A stretch of 64,000 nt of DNA from Endozoicomonas euniceicola (GTDB taxonomy: Bacteria; Pseudomonadota; Gammaproteobacteria; Pseudomonadales; Endozoicomonadaceae): assembly GCF_025562755.1 (NCBI RefSeq), contig NZ_CP103300.1, positions 2,033,501-2,097,500 on the forward strand. The letters run 5' to 3'. Shown piece after piece: positions 24,498 through 33,246 of this stretch. The notes below the pieces were generated by a model. That model worked only from the letters and a program-made list of their open reading frames with translations. It ran no database searches and was not told the DNA's origin. A program made the position numbers and the translations under genes. The stretch's first letter is position 1, and every line of letters starts with the position of its first letter.

Positions 24498-26297
24498 ATG
24501 AAGCTACTATGGAAAATGCGCTTCATTTTGCGTGACTACTGGAAACACTACCTTCTGGCATTTATCAGCCTGCAAGCCGTTGCAGTACTGAATCAGCTGC
24601 CTCCCTGGCTGATCGGTCGTGTAGTGGATGAAATCACCATCGATGGTCTGACCAGCCAGGAATTACTGTTGTATATCGCGAGCATCATAGTGATTGCCAT
24701 TGCCATTTATGGGCTGCGCTATGTCTGGCGTTCTCTGCTGTACGGTGCCTCTATTGATCTGGTTCGCAGTCAGCGGGATCGCCTGTTTGCCCACTTTACC
24801 CGGATGTCTCCGGATTTTTACCAGAAGCACACCACCGGAGACTTGATGGCTCACGCCACCAATGACCTGAATGCGGTGGAAGAAAGTGCAGGCGGGGGCA
24901 TTATGACCCTGGTTGACTCAGTGATCGCAGGTGTCACCGTTCTGGCTGCGATGATTTTCGTCGTCAGTGGCAAGCTGACACTGCTGGTTCTGATCCCATT
25001 TCCAATATTGATCTGGGCCACCAGTCACTATGGCACAGCGATGCACAAAACCTTTGGCAAGGCTCAGGCCAGTTTTTCCAACCTGAATGAGGAAGCCAGA
25101 GAAACGGTCACCGGTATTCGCGCGGTTCGTGCCCATGAACTCAATAAACGACAAGAGCAGCGTTTCTACGACCTGTCCAGGGAAACCGTTACCGCAAACC
25201 AGAAAGTAGCACGCATTGAGTCCCTCTTTGGCCCTACCATCAACCTGTTCTTTGGCCTCTCTTTTGTTATTGCCCTGATGGGCGGCGCATGGTTGATTCA
25301 ACGAGGTGAAATGACACTGGGTTTGCTGACCAGTTTTACGCTCTATCTTGGACAGTTGCTTAGTCCGATGATGCAGTTTGGCTGGCAGTTCAGTGTATTC
25401 CAGCGTGGTAATGCATCGTGGAAAAGGCTGGAAATCCTGTTTAACCAGAAACCCACCGTAACCGACGCAGCGACAGCGACAGAAGCACCGGCAAACCACG
25501 ATCTGGCGTTTGATATTCAGTCTTTCCAGTATCCACAGGCTGGCGCTCCGGTTCTTAACAATATAAAGCTACTGGCTCCGGCAGGTTCTTTTATCGGTAT
25601 TACCGGTCGCACCGGCGGTGGCAAAAGCAGTCTGTTCCGGCTGCTACAGCGCCAGTTTAATCTGGATTCAGGCTCATCCATTACGCTCGGTGGCATTGCC
25701 ATTGACCAGATCAAACTGAAAAGCCTGCGCAGCCAGATGGCCTGGGTTCCCCAAGAGCCCATGCTGTTTTTCGGAACCATTGCGGACAACATCGCCCTAT
25801 CCAGACCCGATGCCACACAGGAAGAGATCGAACAGGCCGCCAGGCTCGCAGCCATTCACGACGAAATCAGCCACTTCACCGATGGTTACCAAACCCTCCT
25901 TGGTGAAAATGGCATCAACCTTTCCGGAGGCCAGAAACAGCGTGTGGCGTTTGCCCGCGCCCTGCTGACCGATGCCAGCATATTGTTGCTGGACGACGCT
26001 TTCAGTGCGCTGGATATGAAAACAGAAGCCGCCATTCTGAAAAACCTGTCCGCCTACAGAAACGCAAAGACCATTCTGCTGATCACTCAACGGCTGCCGG
26101 AACTGATTACGGCAGACCAAATTCTGGTTATTGATGAAGGCACCATTAAAGAACAGGGTACCCACGATGAACTGCTGGATCGCCCTGACTGGTATGCCCG
26201 TATCTTCAGGCAGCAGGCACGTACGCTTCTGGTCAACAGGGAAGGTACAACCGATACCCTGCCAATTAACGAACCACCCTCTCTGGTAAGCGCCTGA
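24498..26297 (+). CDS. ABC exporter half-transporter, MdlA-like (degenerate Walker B)
   Basis: 599 residues: six-helix membrane domain (about 1-310) then an ATPase domain. Walker A is GRTGGGKSS near residue 370 and the signature is NLSGGQKQR. Walker B reads LLLDDAFSALD, with Asp in place of the catalytic Glu, the hallmark of the non-consensus partner in heterodimeric exporters. The partner gene overlaps by one base, so the two are translationally coupled. Substrates of such pairs are drugs, peptides or thiol compounds. The third gene of the operon is a glutathione-synthetase homologue, which points to a thiol or peptide cargo (inference). Confidence 0.92.
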   Translation: MKLLWKMRFILRDYWKHYLLAFISLQAVAVLNQLPPWLIGRVVDEITIDGLTSQELLLYIASIIVIAIAIYGLRYVWRSLLYGASIDLVRSQRDRLFAHFTRMSPDFYQKHTTGDLMAHATNDLNAVEESAGGGIMTLVDSVIAGVTVLAAMIFVVSGKLTLLVLIPFPILIWATSHYGTAMHKTFGKAQASFSNLNEEARETVTGIRAVRAHELNKRQEQRFYDLSRETVTANQKVARIESLFGPTINLFFGLSFVIALMGGAWLIQRGEMTLGLLTSFTLYLGQLLSPMMQFGWQFSVFQRGNASWKRLEILFNQKPTVTDAATATEAPANHDLAFDIQSFQYPQAGAPVLNNIKLLAPAGSFIGITGRTGGGKSSLFRLLQRQFNLDSGSSITLGGIAIDQIKLKSLRSQMAWVPQEPMLFFGTIADNIALSRPDATQEEIEQAARLAAIHDEISHFTDGYQTLLGENGINLSGGQKQRVAFARALLTDASILLLDDAFSALDMKTEAAILKNLSAYRNAKTILLITQRLPELITADQILVIDEGTIKEQGTHDELLDRPDWYARIFRQQARTLLVNREGTTDTLPINEPPSLVSA

Positions 26298-28102
26298 TGA
26301 AAACAAAAAGATTCGCAGGACTTGGACGCCTGCTGGGCTACAGCCGCCCTTATGCAAAAGGCTTTATCAGTGCCTTTCTGCTGCTGATGCTGGCAACCGC
26401 CTTTGAAATGGCCTCCCCATGGGTCATGAAAATTATCCTTGATGACTACATTGCGGTGGGCAACAGCGATATCAATACACTGACGCTGCTGGGTGTTGCC
26501 CTGGCCAGTACGTATGTGGGCGCATCGATATTGCAGTACATTCAGGGCGTTATGTTTCAGAACAATGCTCTTGAAGTTATACACGACATTCGTCAAAAAG
26601 CGTTCAGCCACCTGCTGAAACTGCCCATGAAGTACTTTGATGGAGAACCTACTGGTCGTCTGGTATCAAGACTCACCAATGACTCTGAAGTCATACGACA
26701 GATGTTTGTTGGAGTGATTCCTGCCATCTTGCGTGGAGCCCTGAAGCTGGTGGGTATTTTCACAGCACTGGCTCTGCTGGACTTCAAGCTGATGCTGCTG
26801 ATGCTGATTATTGTGCCGATTCTGCTGGGTAGCATGCGTCTGTACCAGAACCTGAGCCGCCCCGTAGTGACCGGTGTTCGAGCCCGGCTGGCAGACATCA
26901 ACACCAGCCTCAATGAATCCCTGCAGGGTATGCAGATTATTCAGGCCAACAATCAGGAAGAACATCGTCGTGCAAAATTTGCAGAGAACAACAAAGAATG
27001 GAGCCTGCTGCGCCGCAAAGTGATCGGTATCGACAGCCTGTTGCTGATGCCTTTTGGTCACTTCCTGCAAACTATGGCACTGGCGGGAATTGTCGCCTGG
27101 TTTGGCTGGAGAGCCGGTTTCTCGGTGGTGGAAGTGGGTACTATTTATGCCTTTATTAATTATCTGGCCCGTTTCTTTGAGCCTTTCCGGCAGATTTCCA
27201 TGCAACTGGGCAACCTGCAACAATCGCTGGTAGCTGCCGAACGTGTCTTTGAGCTGCTGGATGAACCAGAAGAGTCCCGCAAGCAGACAGGCCATGATTC
27301 CGTCACCAGCGGCAAGATGGAATTCAATAACGTCAGCCTGTCCTATGACGGTAAAAACCAGGCGCTGGACAACGTCAGCTTTACCGTTGAGCCCGGTCAG
27401 TTTACGGCGATTGTCGGCTACAGCGGCAGTGGCAAAAGTTCCATTATCAATCTGTTGATGCGTTTTTATCAGCACCAGCAGGGGCAGGTTCTGATCGATG
27501 GGCAATCACTGAATAATATCAGTGAATCCGCTCTGCGCCACCATGTTGGGCTTGTGTTCCAGGAGCCATATATCTTCAGCGGTTCTCTTGCCGAAAACAT
27601 CAGCCTTAATCATGCCGATATCAGTATGAACGATGTGATCAGCGCTGCCCGTAAAGTCTCTGCCGACCCATTTATTCGAAAACTGTCTGATGGTTACGAC
27701 CACCAGCCCGGAGCCGGAGGTCAGGCGCTGTCGACAGGTGAACGTCAGCTGTTGTCCTTTGCCAGAACGGTAGCACAGGACCCCCGCATTCTGCTGCTGG
27801 ATGAAGCAACGGCCAATATTGATGGCGAAACCGAACAGTCGATTAAAGATGCACTGATCACACTTCGCTCTGGTCGTACCACTATTGCGGTGGCGCATCG
27901 CCTGTCGACCATTCAGGATGCCGACCAGATTCTGGTAATGGACAAAGGCCGGATTGTTCAGCGCGGAACGCACAGTGAACTGCTAAACCAGGCCGGTCAT
28001 TACAGAGACCTGTATCTTTCCCAGCAAACCAAAGAGCAGCTGCACACACAGACAGACGCCTTTGCTAATGAAGCACCTTCTTCCAGTTTAGTGGTGGCAT
28101 AA
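26297..28102 (+). CDS. ABC exporter half-transporter, MdlB-like
   Basis: 601 residues with an N-terminal membrane domain and C-terminal ATPase. Walker A is GYSGSGKSS, Walker B is the complete LLLDEATANID with catalytic Glu, and the H-loop is VAHRLST. The signature is altered to LSTGERQ. Together with the upstream partner (good signature, degenerate Walker B) this gives one functional and one non-functional ATP site, as in MdlAB/SmdAB-type heterodimers. Its start overlaps the stop of the previous gene (TGATGA), and its own end overlaps the start of the next gene by one base. Confidence 0.92.
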   Translation: MKTKRFAGLGRLLGYSRPYAKGFISAFLLLMLATAFEMASPWVMKIILDDYIAVGNSDINTLTLLGVALASTYVGASILQYIQGVMFQNNALEVIHDIRQKAFSHLLKLPMKYFDGEPTGRLVSRLTNDSEVIRQMFVGVIPAILRGALKLVGIFTALALLDFKLMLLMLIIVPILLGSMRLYQNLSRPVVTGVRARLADINTSLNESLQGMQIIQANNQEEHRRAKFAENNKEWSLLRRKVIGIDSLLLMPFGHFLQTMALAGIVAWFGWRAGFSVVEVGTIYAFINYLARFFEPFRQISMQLGNLQQSLVAAERVFELLDEPEESRKQTGHDSVTSGKMEFNNVSLSYDGKNQALDNVSFTVEPGQFTAIVGYSGSGKSSIINLLMRFYQHQQGQVLIDGQSLNNISESALRHHVGLVFQEPYIFSGSLAENISLNHADISMNDVISAARKVSADPFIRKLSDGYDHQPGAGGQALSTGERQLLSFARTVAQDPRILLLDEATANIDGETEQSIKDALITLRSGRTTIAVAHRLSTIQDADQILVMDKGRIVQRGTHSELLNQAGHYRDLYLSQQTKEQLHTQTDAFANEAPSSSLVVA

Positions 28103-29562
28103 TGACAAACCAGACACCCTGTGAACCCGCCATTCAGGACGCCATTGAGTGGTCTCTGCTTAACGGCTTTGCCCTGAAAACATCGCCTGAATCAGCGACA
28201 CACTGCGCTTTCAGCCTAGCTCCCACATTGATTGACGAGACTCGCTTTTCACACCTTCGGCAGTCCGTACCCGTCCTGGCAAAACTGATTCATGCAGTCT
28301 CTGAAGACCATGAGTTTCTACGGGAGGCCATGATGCCCATTGCCGGGGCAGACCCTTTCTTTACCAATCTGTTGAATCTGCACAAACATATTCACTTTGG
28401 TCAGCAAAAAGCACTCCGACAACCCATGCTGTTTATGCGTACTGACTTTATGGATGATGCGGAAGTGGGGCCGGGAGTCATTGAGTTCAATGGTATCGCT
28501 GCTGGCATGGGTCCCTTTGGTCAGCGCGTCCACGAGTTACACCGCTATATGCAGCAGCAGAGGCCTGCAGCCTTCCAGGAATGGTCCCCCGTGGATAACC
28601 TGCACCTGATTGACAACCCAGCCATTGAACTGCTGTCAGAAGGTGTTGCAGCCACCGCCAGACAGGTTCGGGAAGAATCCGGAGAAACCGGGCAGCCGGT
28701 GTTTTTGATGGTGGTCCAGGCGGATGAAGACAATGTTTACGACCAGCACCTTCTGGAGCAAGGTCTGCAACACCTTGGTATAAGAACTGTTCGTCGTACA
28801 TTCCGTGAGCTTCACGACCAGCTTGCCACCGGAGAAAACGCCCGGCTGCTGCTTGAAGGTATCGGTGGAGTGGATGTCGTTTATCTTCGTGCAGGTTATC
28901 AATACTCTGACTTTGTCGCCCATGACCTGAAGGAGGCCCGTTGCTGTCAGGCTTTAAGCCAGACCCGCACCTTTATGGAACAGCATAATGTGGCGATCAA
29001 TGCCACAGTCAGCCAGCAGCTGGCCACCAGCAAGCGGATACAGATGTTACTGACCTCCATGACGGCACAGGAGTTAACCCGCTTTGGTCTTACCCTGTCT
29101 GAAGCCAGTGCGGCAAAAGAGTTTCTGGGCATTATGCTACCTGTTGATGAAAACAGTGCCGAATGGTTCGCGGATAAACCCAGCAAAAACTGGGTACTGA
29201 AGAACCAGGGCGAAGGCGGTGGTCACTGCATTTTTGGCGACCATATTCTGCCAAAACTCAAGTCGCTTTCCAGTGAGGATTATCAGGCGTGGTCACTGAT
29301 GCGTCGTCTGCACCCTGCTCACAGAGAGCGCCCTGCTTTACTGGTGCGCCGGGGCGAAGCTATTAAGGTGGATGATCTGATCAGTGAAATAGGGCTGTTC
29401 ACCATTCACTTCAATGGCAAACCGATGACTCGTCACAATGGTGATAGCAGTTGTGATAGCAGTGGCTACGCGGGATACCTGATTCGCAGCAAGCCTGCCA
29501 CTGAATCAGAAGGCGGTGTACACAGCGGCATGGGCGCTGCCGACTCTCTGGCGGTTAGGTAG
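28102..29562 (+). CDS. Eukaryotic-type glutathione synthetase homologue
   Basis: 486 residues, close to human glutathione synthetase (474), and unrelated to the shorter E. coli GshB. Colinear family motifs are IEFNGIAAGMG (Glu128 and Asn130 at the magnesium positions), VVYLRAGY, QQLATSKRIQ, WVLKNQGEGGG (Lys367, Glu371 and the glycine-rich loop), ISEIGLF, and the C-terminal YLIRSKPATESEGGVHSGMG. The enzyme family joins a dipeptide thiol to glycine using ATP. It is the last gene of an operon behind two ABC half-transporters and a cysteine-bearing MarR. The real product could be glutathione or a related peptide. Start overlaps the previous stop by one base. Confidence 0.82.
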   Translation: MTNQTPCEPAIQDAIEWSLLNGFALKTSPESATHCAFSLAPTLIDETRFSHLRQSVPVLAKLIHAVSEDHEFLREAMMPIAGADPFFTNLLNLHKHIHFGQQKALRQPMLFMRTDFMDDAEVGPGVIEFNGIAAGMGPFGQRVHELHRYMQQQRPAAFQEWSPVDNLHLIDNPAIELLSEGVAATARQVREESGETGQPVFLMVVQADEDNVYDQHLLEQGLQHLGIRTVRRTFRELHDQLATGENARLLLEGIGGVDVVYLRAGYQYSDFVAHDLKEARCCQALSQTRTFMEQHNVAINATVSQQLATSKRIQMLLTSMTAQELTRFGLTLSEASAAKEFLGIMLPVDENSAEWFADKPSKNWVLKNQGEGGGHCIFGDHILPKLKSLSSEDYQAWSLMRRLHPAHRERPALLVRRGEAIKVDDLISEIGLFTIHFNGKPMTRHNGDSSCDSSGYAGYLIRSKPATESEGGVHSGMGAADSLAVR

Positions 29563-29640
29563 AAACCAGCATCCCAACCCGGCAGTCCCCACGATAAGGT
29601 ACGCCACTTAGGCAAGGCTAACACTATCATCAGGGAACAC

Positions 29641-30225
29641 ATGAGAAAATCACTACTTGTTGCTGCCGTCCTTCTTGCTTCTGCCTCCAGCGCTCAGGCG
29701 CTGGTGGGTGCAAAAGTCGGTTACAACTACTGGAAGACTGCCAATCACGATGGCGTCCATAACCTGCACGGCCAATTTGAGCATTTTATTCCGCTGGTAC
29801 CCAATGCTGCCGTACGCTATACAAGCGTTGATAACAAAAAGCTGAAAGTTAACAGCTTTGATGCGCTGGGTTACTACCGTCTGCTGGACAACGGTAATCT
29901 GGACTGGACCGCAGGACTGGGCCTGCGGCGCTTTGACTCAGGCAAGCTGAAAGGTGACCGTTTCTCTAGCACCCTGCCAATGGTCAGCACCGAAGTGACT
30001 CTGTTTGACGACAGCCGCACCAGCTTTTACGGGAAACTGGATCTGGGTCAAAACGGTAACACTAACTTCACCGATTTTGAGGCAGGCGTTCGCTTTAAGC
30101 TGTTCATGGGATTACGTTTGCAGGCCGGCTACCGGAGCTACACACTGAAACTTGACGGCACCAAGGGTATCAAGGATTCAGAACATTTAAGCGGCCTGAA
30201 CCTGGGGCTGAACTGGGGCTTCTGA
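29641..30225 (+). CDS. Small outer-membrane beta-barrel protein (TIGR04219/YfaZ-like)
   Basis: 194 residues with a signal peptide ending SSAQA. The mature protein consists of alternating amphipathic strands (VGAKVGYNYW, AAVRYTSVD, WTAGLGLRRF, FYGKLDLGQN, GLRLQAGYRSYTL) and ends in an aromatic residue (LNWGF), the outer-membrane insertion signal. This fits an eight-strand barrel of the TIGR04219 or YfaZ type with no assigned function. A hairpin at 30239 follows. Confidence 0.75.
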   Translation: MRKSLLVAAVLLASASSAQALVGAKVGYNYWKTANHDGVHNLHGQFEHFIPLVPNAAVRYTSVDNKKLKVNSFDALGYYRLLDNGNLDWTAGLGLRRFDSGKLKGDRFSSTLPMVSTEVTLFDDSRTSFYGKLDLGQNGNTNFTDFEAGVRFKLFMGLRLQAGYRSYTLKLDGTKGIKDSEHLSGLNLGLNWGF

Positions 30226-30238
30226 ACCCCGCAAGCCC

Positions 30239-30276
30239 GGACAGGCAAAAGGCTGACAGCCCGCTGCCTGTCCTTT
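30239..30276 (+). terminator. Probable terminator after the barrel gene
   Basis: Perfect 9-bp stem GGACAGGCA / TGCCTGTCC with a 17-nt loop that can pair further (GGCTGACAGCC), followed by a modest TTTCCTCT run, 13 bp after the stop. Confidence 0.6.
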
Positions 30277-30506
30277 CCTCTCAATACCACCTGTCTCTCC
30301 AACAGACCTTCTGCCCACTCCCTCCAATGCCATAAAACACTCTGCTTCCTGCAATCAACCTCAATTAAAAACTAACCCATTGATTTTAAGGTTATATATC
30401 TCAGCGCTTCTAAGACTTTGGTCGTTATAGCCACAGCATTACCGTTATCTGGTGCTATACCTTTATATCAGGACTTCTTGAAGTTAACTTTGCAGGGACG
30501 TAACTC

Positions 30507-31001
30507 ATGCCAAACAAGCCAATACAGGCAACTGACGAGCACCAGTATGCCAACATCCTTACTTATCTAGCCAGGGGCGGTTCTCTCGCTGAAGCCAATA
30601 ACATCAGCCAGAGCTCCCTTGAGGCGATCTACGGAACTGGCTATAACCAGTACACCACGGGACACTACGAAGAAGCCGCCAGAATATTTCAATATCTCTG
30701 TCTGTATGACCAGTGGAACCCTCGCAACTACTTATGCCTTGGTGCCTGCCAACAGATGATGCACCTCTATAGTCAGGCAATCCAGACTTACACCTTTGCC
30801 TTTCGACTGGATGCCCGAACCCCTCTTCCATTGATTTACATGGCTGATTGTCAGCTGGCACTCAACCAGGTTGAAAAAGCAAAAGAAATCTACAAAACCG
30901 CTCTGAAGCTGGCCAAAAGCAACAGCTTCGATCACAAGGAAATCAATAGGGCAGAAGTACTTCTTGCCACTATTGATGGACAGAACAAGGAGGATCACTA
31001 A
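30507..31001 (+). CDS. Type III secretion chaperone, SycD/LcrH/IpgC family
   Basis: 164-residue acidic cytosolic protein made of three TPR motifs. Its opening (ILTYLARGGSLAEANNISQ), the IYGTGYNQYTTGHYEEAARI repeat, and FQYLCLYDQWNPRNYLCLGA are characteristic of class II chaperones that hold type III translocators before export. The start is an ATG after a GGGACGTAA stretch. Its stop overlaps the ATG of the next gene (TAATG), the usual arrangement with the bound substrate. No secretion apparatus genes are in the window. Confidence 0.88.
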   Translation: MPNKPIQATDEHQYANILTYLARGGSLAEANNISQSSLEAIYGTGYNQYTTGHYEEAARIFQYLCLYDQWNPRNYLCLGACQQMMHLYSQAIQTYTFAFRLDARTPLPLIYMADCQLALNQVEKAKEIYKTALKLAKSNSFDHKEINRAEVLLATIDGQNKEDH

Positions 31002-32770
31002 TGGTTGATTCAGTATCAGGCGGCCGTCCGCAGACGCCCGTTGAAGCCTTTCAGGAACAGCAGAAAACGAATCAGGCAGATAAGATCGATAAAATAGGTC
31101 TGAGTTACAATTCCGATAATTCAGTGTCTCATCGCACTGCCAGAAGCGAAACCACTCTTGCTGCACCTGAGAACCATGCACCCAGCATCCCGGAACCCAA
31201 TGCCGGAACAACAGCAACCGGGGTAGAACTCAGCACAGCTAAGTCGCAAAGCCACCTAGACCAGCTTCGGGCAGGGGTATACTCAAGCTTTGATATGATC
31301 GAAAAAAACCATCCAGGTCTTGCAACGCCAGAGTTTCAGGCAAAAGCTGAAAACCTGAGGTTTGAGGTTGATCACTTGAAACCTTCATCCATTTCCGATG
31401 CACAACTGAAAAATTTGCAGCAGAGCGTGAAAACCCTGGGGGACGCTGCTGCCTCTCCGACTCTGGATGCGGACAAGCTGGATCAGATCATGTCCGAAAT
31501 TCAGACCAAAATGGATGAGAATTCCGTAAAGTTTTCTCAGTTTGAAATACAGTCCCGTTCAGATAATGCTCAGCAAACGTATGACAAAAATATTGAAGGC
31601 ATTGAACAGTATATAAAGGATGTAGAAGAGGCAAAGGCATCACAATCCTCAGGTGGCGGCTGGCTCAGTGGGATTATTACGGCAATCTTTCCGATTTTCG
31701 AGATTGCCGCCCAAATTACGAAAGCCGTGGATCCCGATACAGACTTTAGCCTGTTCTCACGTAACAGCTCAATTGGGAGAGCCATTGGTCAGGCTGAAAA
31801 AGACGTAGAAGAGTTCTTCGCACCAATGGGAGACAAGCAAGCCTGGGATAACTTAGGCAAAGATTTAAAGCAAGACTTCAATAAGCTTGGCCATGACATA
31901 GAAAAAGCCTTCGAGCCAATGGGAAAAAAGGAAGCCTGGGAAAACTTAGGTGACGATGTTAAACAAGACTTCGAAAAACTTGGCAAGGACATAGAAAAAG
32001 CCTTCGAGCCAATAGGAAAAAAGGAAGCCTGGGAAAACTTAGGTAACGATGTTAAACAAGACTTCGAAAAGCTTGGCAGGGACATAGAAAAAGCCTTCGA
32101 GCCAATGGGAAAAAAGGAAGCCTGGGAAAACTTAGGTGACGATGTTAAACAAGACTTCGAAAAGCTTGGCAAAGACATAGAAAAAGCCTTCGAACCAATA
32201 GGGGAAAAGGAAGCCTGGGAAAACTTAGGTGACGATGTTAAACAAGACTTCGAAGAGCTTGGCACGGACATAGAAAAAGCGTTCGAACCAATGGGGAAAA
32301 AGGAAGCCTGGGATAATTTAGGCGATGATATCCTTAATGACCTTGGCATTGAGCCCAGCTCAGGAAAGCCAGTTGAATCAGCAACTGTTGCAGAAGATTC
32401 ATCTCTCGCAGTCGAAAAAGAAAAAATCAAAATCGAAAAGGAACTGGGTGCCGCTATGCAAGGGCTTGATGTTGGTGAGTCAGCCTTGACCAGTCAGGAG
32501 ATGATGAAGTTATTGCAGAAGATGAAAGACGCTGAAGAAAACAAAGAGAAGCTCGAAGAAGCCATTGCTGCCCTTGAGTCCGGCGATCTTGAATCACTCA
32601 AGCAAGCCGTTGCCGGGCTATCAGAAGGCGACGCCATTATTTCACTGATAGATAACCCTGAAACGGCTTCTGCCGGGCTGGTGAATTCGCTTCTGGACGT
32701 GCCTGCCGAGACAGCCAAAATACATGAAGACCAAATGCTGCAAAACAGTATGGCCAAACGCTTTAGCTAA
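31001..32770 (+). CDS. Type III secretion substrate (translocator/effector) with 31-aa repeats
   Basis: 589 residues, no signal peptide, polar Ser/Gln/Thr-rich N-terminus as in type III substrates. Residues ~85-215 are helical and coiled-coil-like. One hydrophobic segment lies at ~218-242 (WLSGIITAIFPIFEIAAQI), suited to membrane insertion. Residues 270-449 are about 5.7 copies of a 31-residue amphipathic repeat around AFEPMGKKEAWENLGDDVKQ. A charged coiled coil follows (~470-545). AAGGAGG precedes the ATG and the gene overlaps the chaperone stop, so the two are coupled. Whether it is a pore protein or an effector is open; I recognise no named homologue. Confidence 0.78.
   Translation: MVDSVSGGRPQTPVEAFQEQQKTNQADKIDKIGLSYNSDNSVSHRTARSETTLAAPENHAPSIPEPNAGTTATGVELSTAKSQSHLDQLRAGVYSSFDMIEKNHPGLATPEFQAKAENLRFEVDHLKPSSISDAQLKNLQQSVKTLGDAAASPTLDADKLDQIMSEIQTKMDENSVKFSQFEIQSRSDNAQQTYDKNIEGIEQYIKDVEEAKASQSSGGGWLSGIITAIFPIFEIAAQITKAVDPDTDFSLFSRNSSIGRAIGQAEKDVEEFFAPMGDKQAWDNLGKDLKQDFNKLGHDIEKAFEPMGKKEAWENLGDDVKQDFEKLGKDIEKAFEPIGKKEAWENLGNDVKQDFEKLGRDIEKAFEPMGKKEAWENLGDDVKQDFEKLGKDIEKAFEPIGEKEAWENLGDDVKQDFEELGTDIEKAFEPMGKKEAWDNLGDDILNDLGIEPSSGKPVESATVAEDSSLAVEKEKIKIEKELGAAMQGLDVGESALTSQEMMKLLQKMKDAEENKEKLEEAIAALESGDLESLKQAVAGLSEGDAIISLIDNPETASAGLVNSLLDVPAETAKIHEDQMLQNSMAKRFS
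31808..32347 (+). repeat. Coding tandem repeat, 93-bp unit, about 5.7 copies
   Basis: Unit starts at 31808, 31901, 31994, 32087, 32180 and 32273. The first copy is degenerate, the middle four are close to identical at DNA level, and the last is partial. Central copies alternate at one site (EPM, EPI, EPM, EPI), suggesting that the array grew by duplication of a two-unit block. Confidence 0.92.
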
Positions 32771-32834
32771 TCTTACCTGACACCCTCCAGAAGTAGGGGG
32801 TTTTACGTTCATTCGATAAAATCCGCACATACGA

Positions 32835-32866
32835 AAAAGCCCACATCATCTGATGTGGGCTTTTAT
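32835..32866. terminator. Bidirectional terminator between the type III gene and tRNA-Arg
   Basis: AAAAGCCCACATCA and TGATGTGGGCTTTT form a nearly perfect long hairpin with A and T tails on both sides. It can end the effector transcript on the plus strand and the tRNA transcript on the minus strand. Confidence 0.85.
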
Positions 32867-32869
32867 ATA

Positions 32870-32946
32870 TGGCGCGCTCGGGAGGATTCGAACCTCCGAC
32901 CGCCTGGTTCGTAGCCAGGTACTCTATCCAGCTGAGCTACGAGCGC
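32870..32946 (-). tRNA. tRNA-Arg (anticodon ACG)
   Basis: 77-nt gene with acceptor arms GCGCTCG / CGAGCGC, D-loop TAGCTCAGCTGGATAGAG, anticodon loop CTACGAA and T arm GGAGGTTCGAATCCTCC. The CCA end is encoded. It closely matches E. coli tRNA-Arg(ACG), whose wobble A is changed to inosine. Confidence 0.96.
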
Positions 32947-33035
32947 GCAATTTGTTGCGTGGCTATTTTTACACCACTTAATTGATCAATTCAACATCAA
33001 CCAATCTTTTTTCAAGCCAGATTCAAATCAGAATC

Positions 33036-33125
33036 TGGCGGTGAGGGAGGGATTCGAACCCTCGATACGCGTTAACGTATACACGCTTTCCAGGCGTGCT
33101 CCTTCAGCCACTCGGACACCTCACC
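33036..33125 (-). tRNA. tRNA-Ser (anticodon GGA)
   Basis: 90-nt class II tRNA with acceptor GGTGAGG, anticodon loop CTGGAAA and the long variable arm seen in serine tRNAs (TATACGTTAACGCGTA). CCA is encoded. The sequence matches E. coli tRNA-Ser(GGA) closely. It lies 90 bp upstream of tRNA-Arg on the same strand, so both are probably processed from one transcript. Confidence 0.96.
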
Positions 33126-33246
33126 GTTATCGCTGCTGCTTTCAAAGAAAGTTTGTCGCTGCGAACAGGTGGCGTACTTTATAGCAGTGTTTGCTAAAAG
33201 GCAAAGGCAAAAGACCAAAAAAGTTGAACTCCTCGGAAAATCCCTA

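Noticed and set aside
31808..32347. Regular repeats suggestive of a CRISPR array.
   Set aside because: Repeats are contiguous 93-bp coding units with no spacers and keep one reading frame. No cas genes are present anywhere in the window.
31789..32430. Long open frame (213 codons) antisense to the repeat region of the type III substrate.
   Set aside because: It is Ser/Phe/Pro-rich low complexity produced by reading the 93-bp repeat backwards; the sense frame has a coupled chaperone and a good ribosome-binding site.
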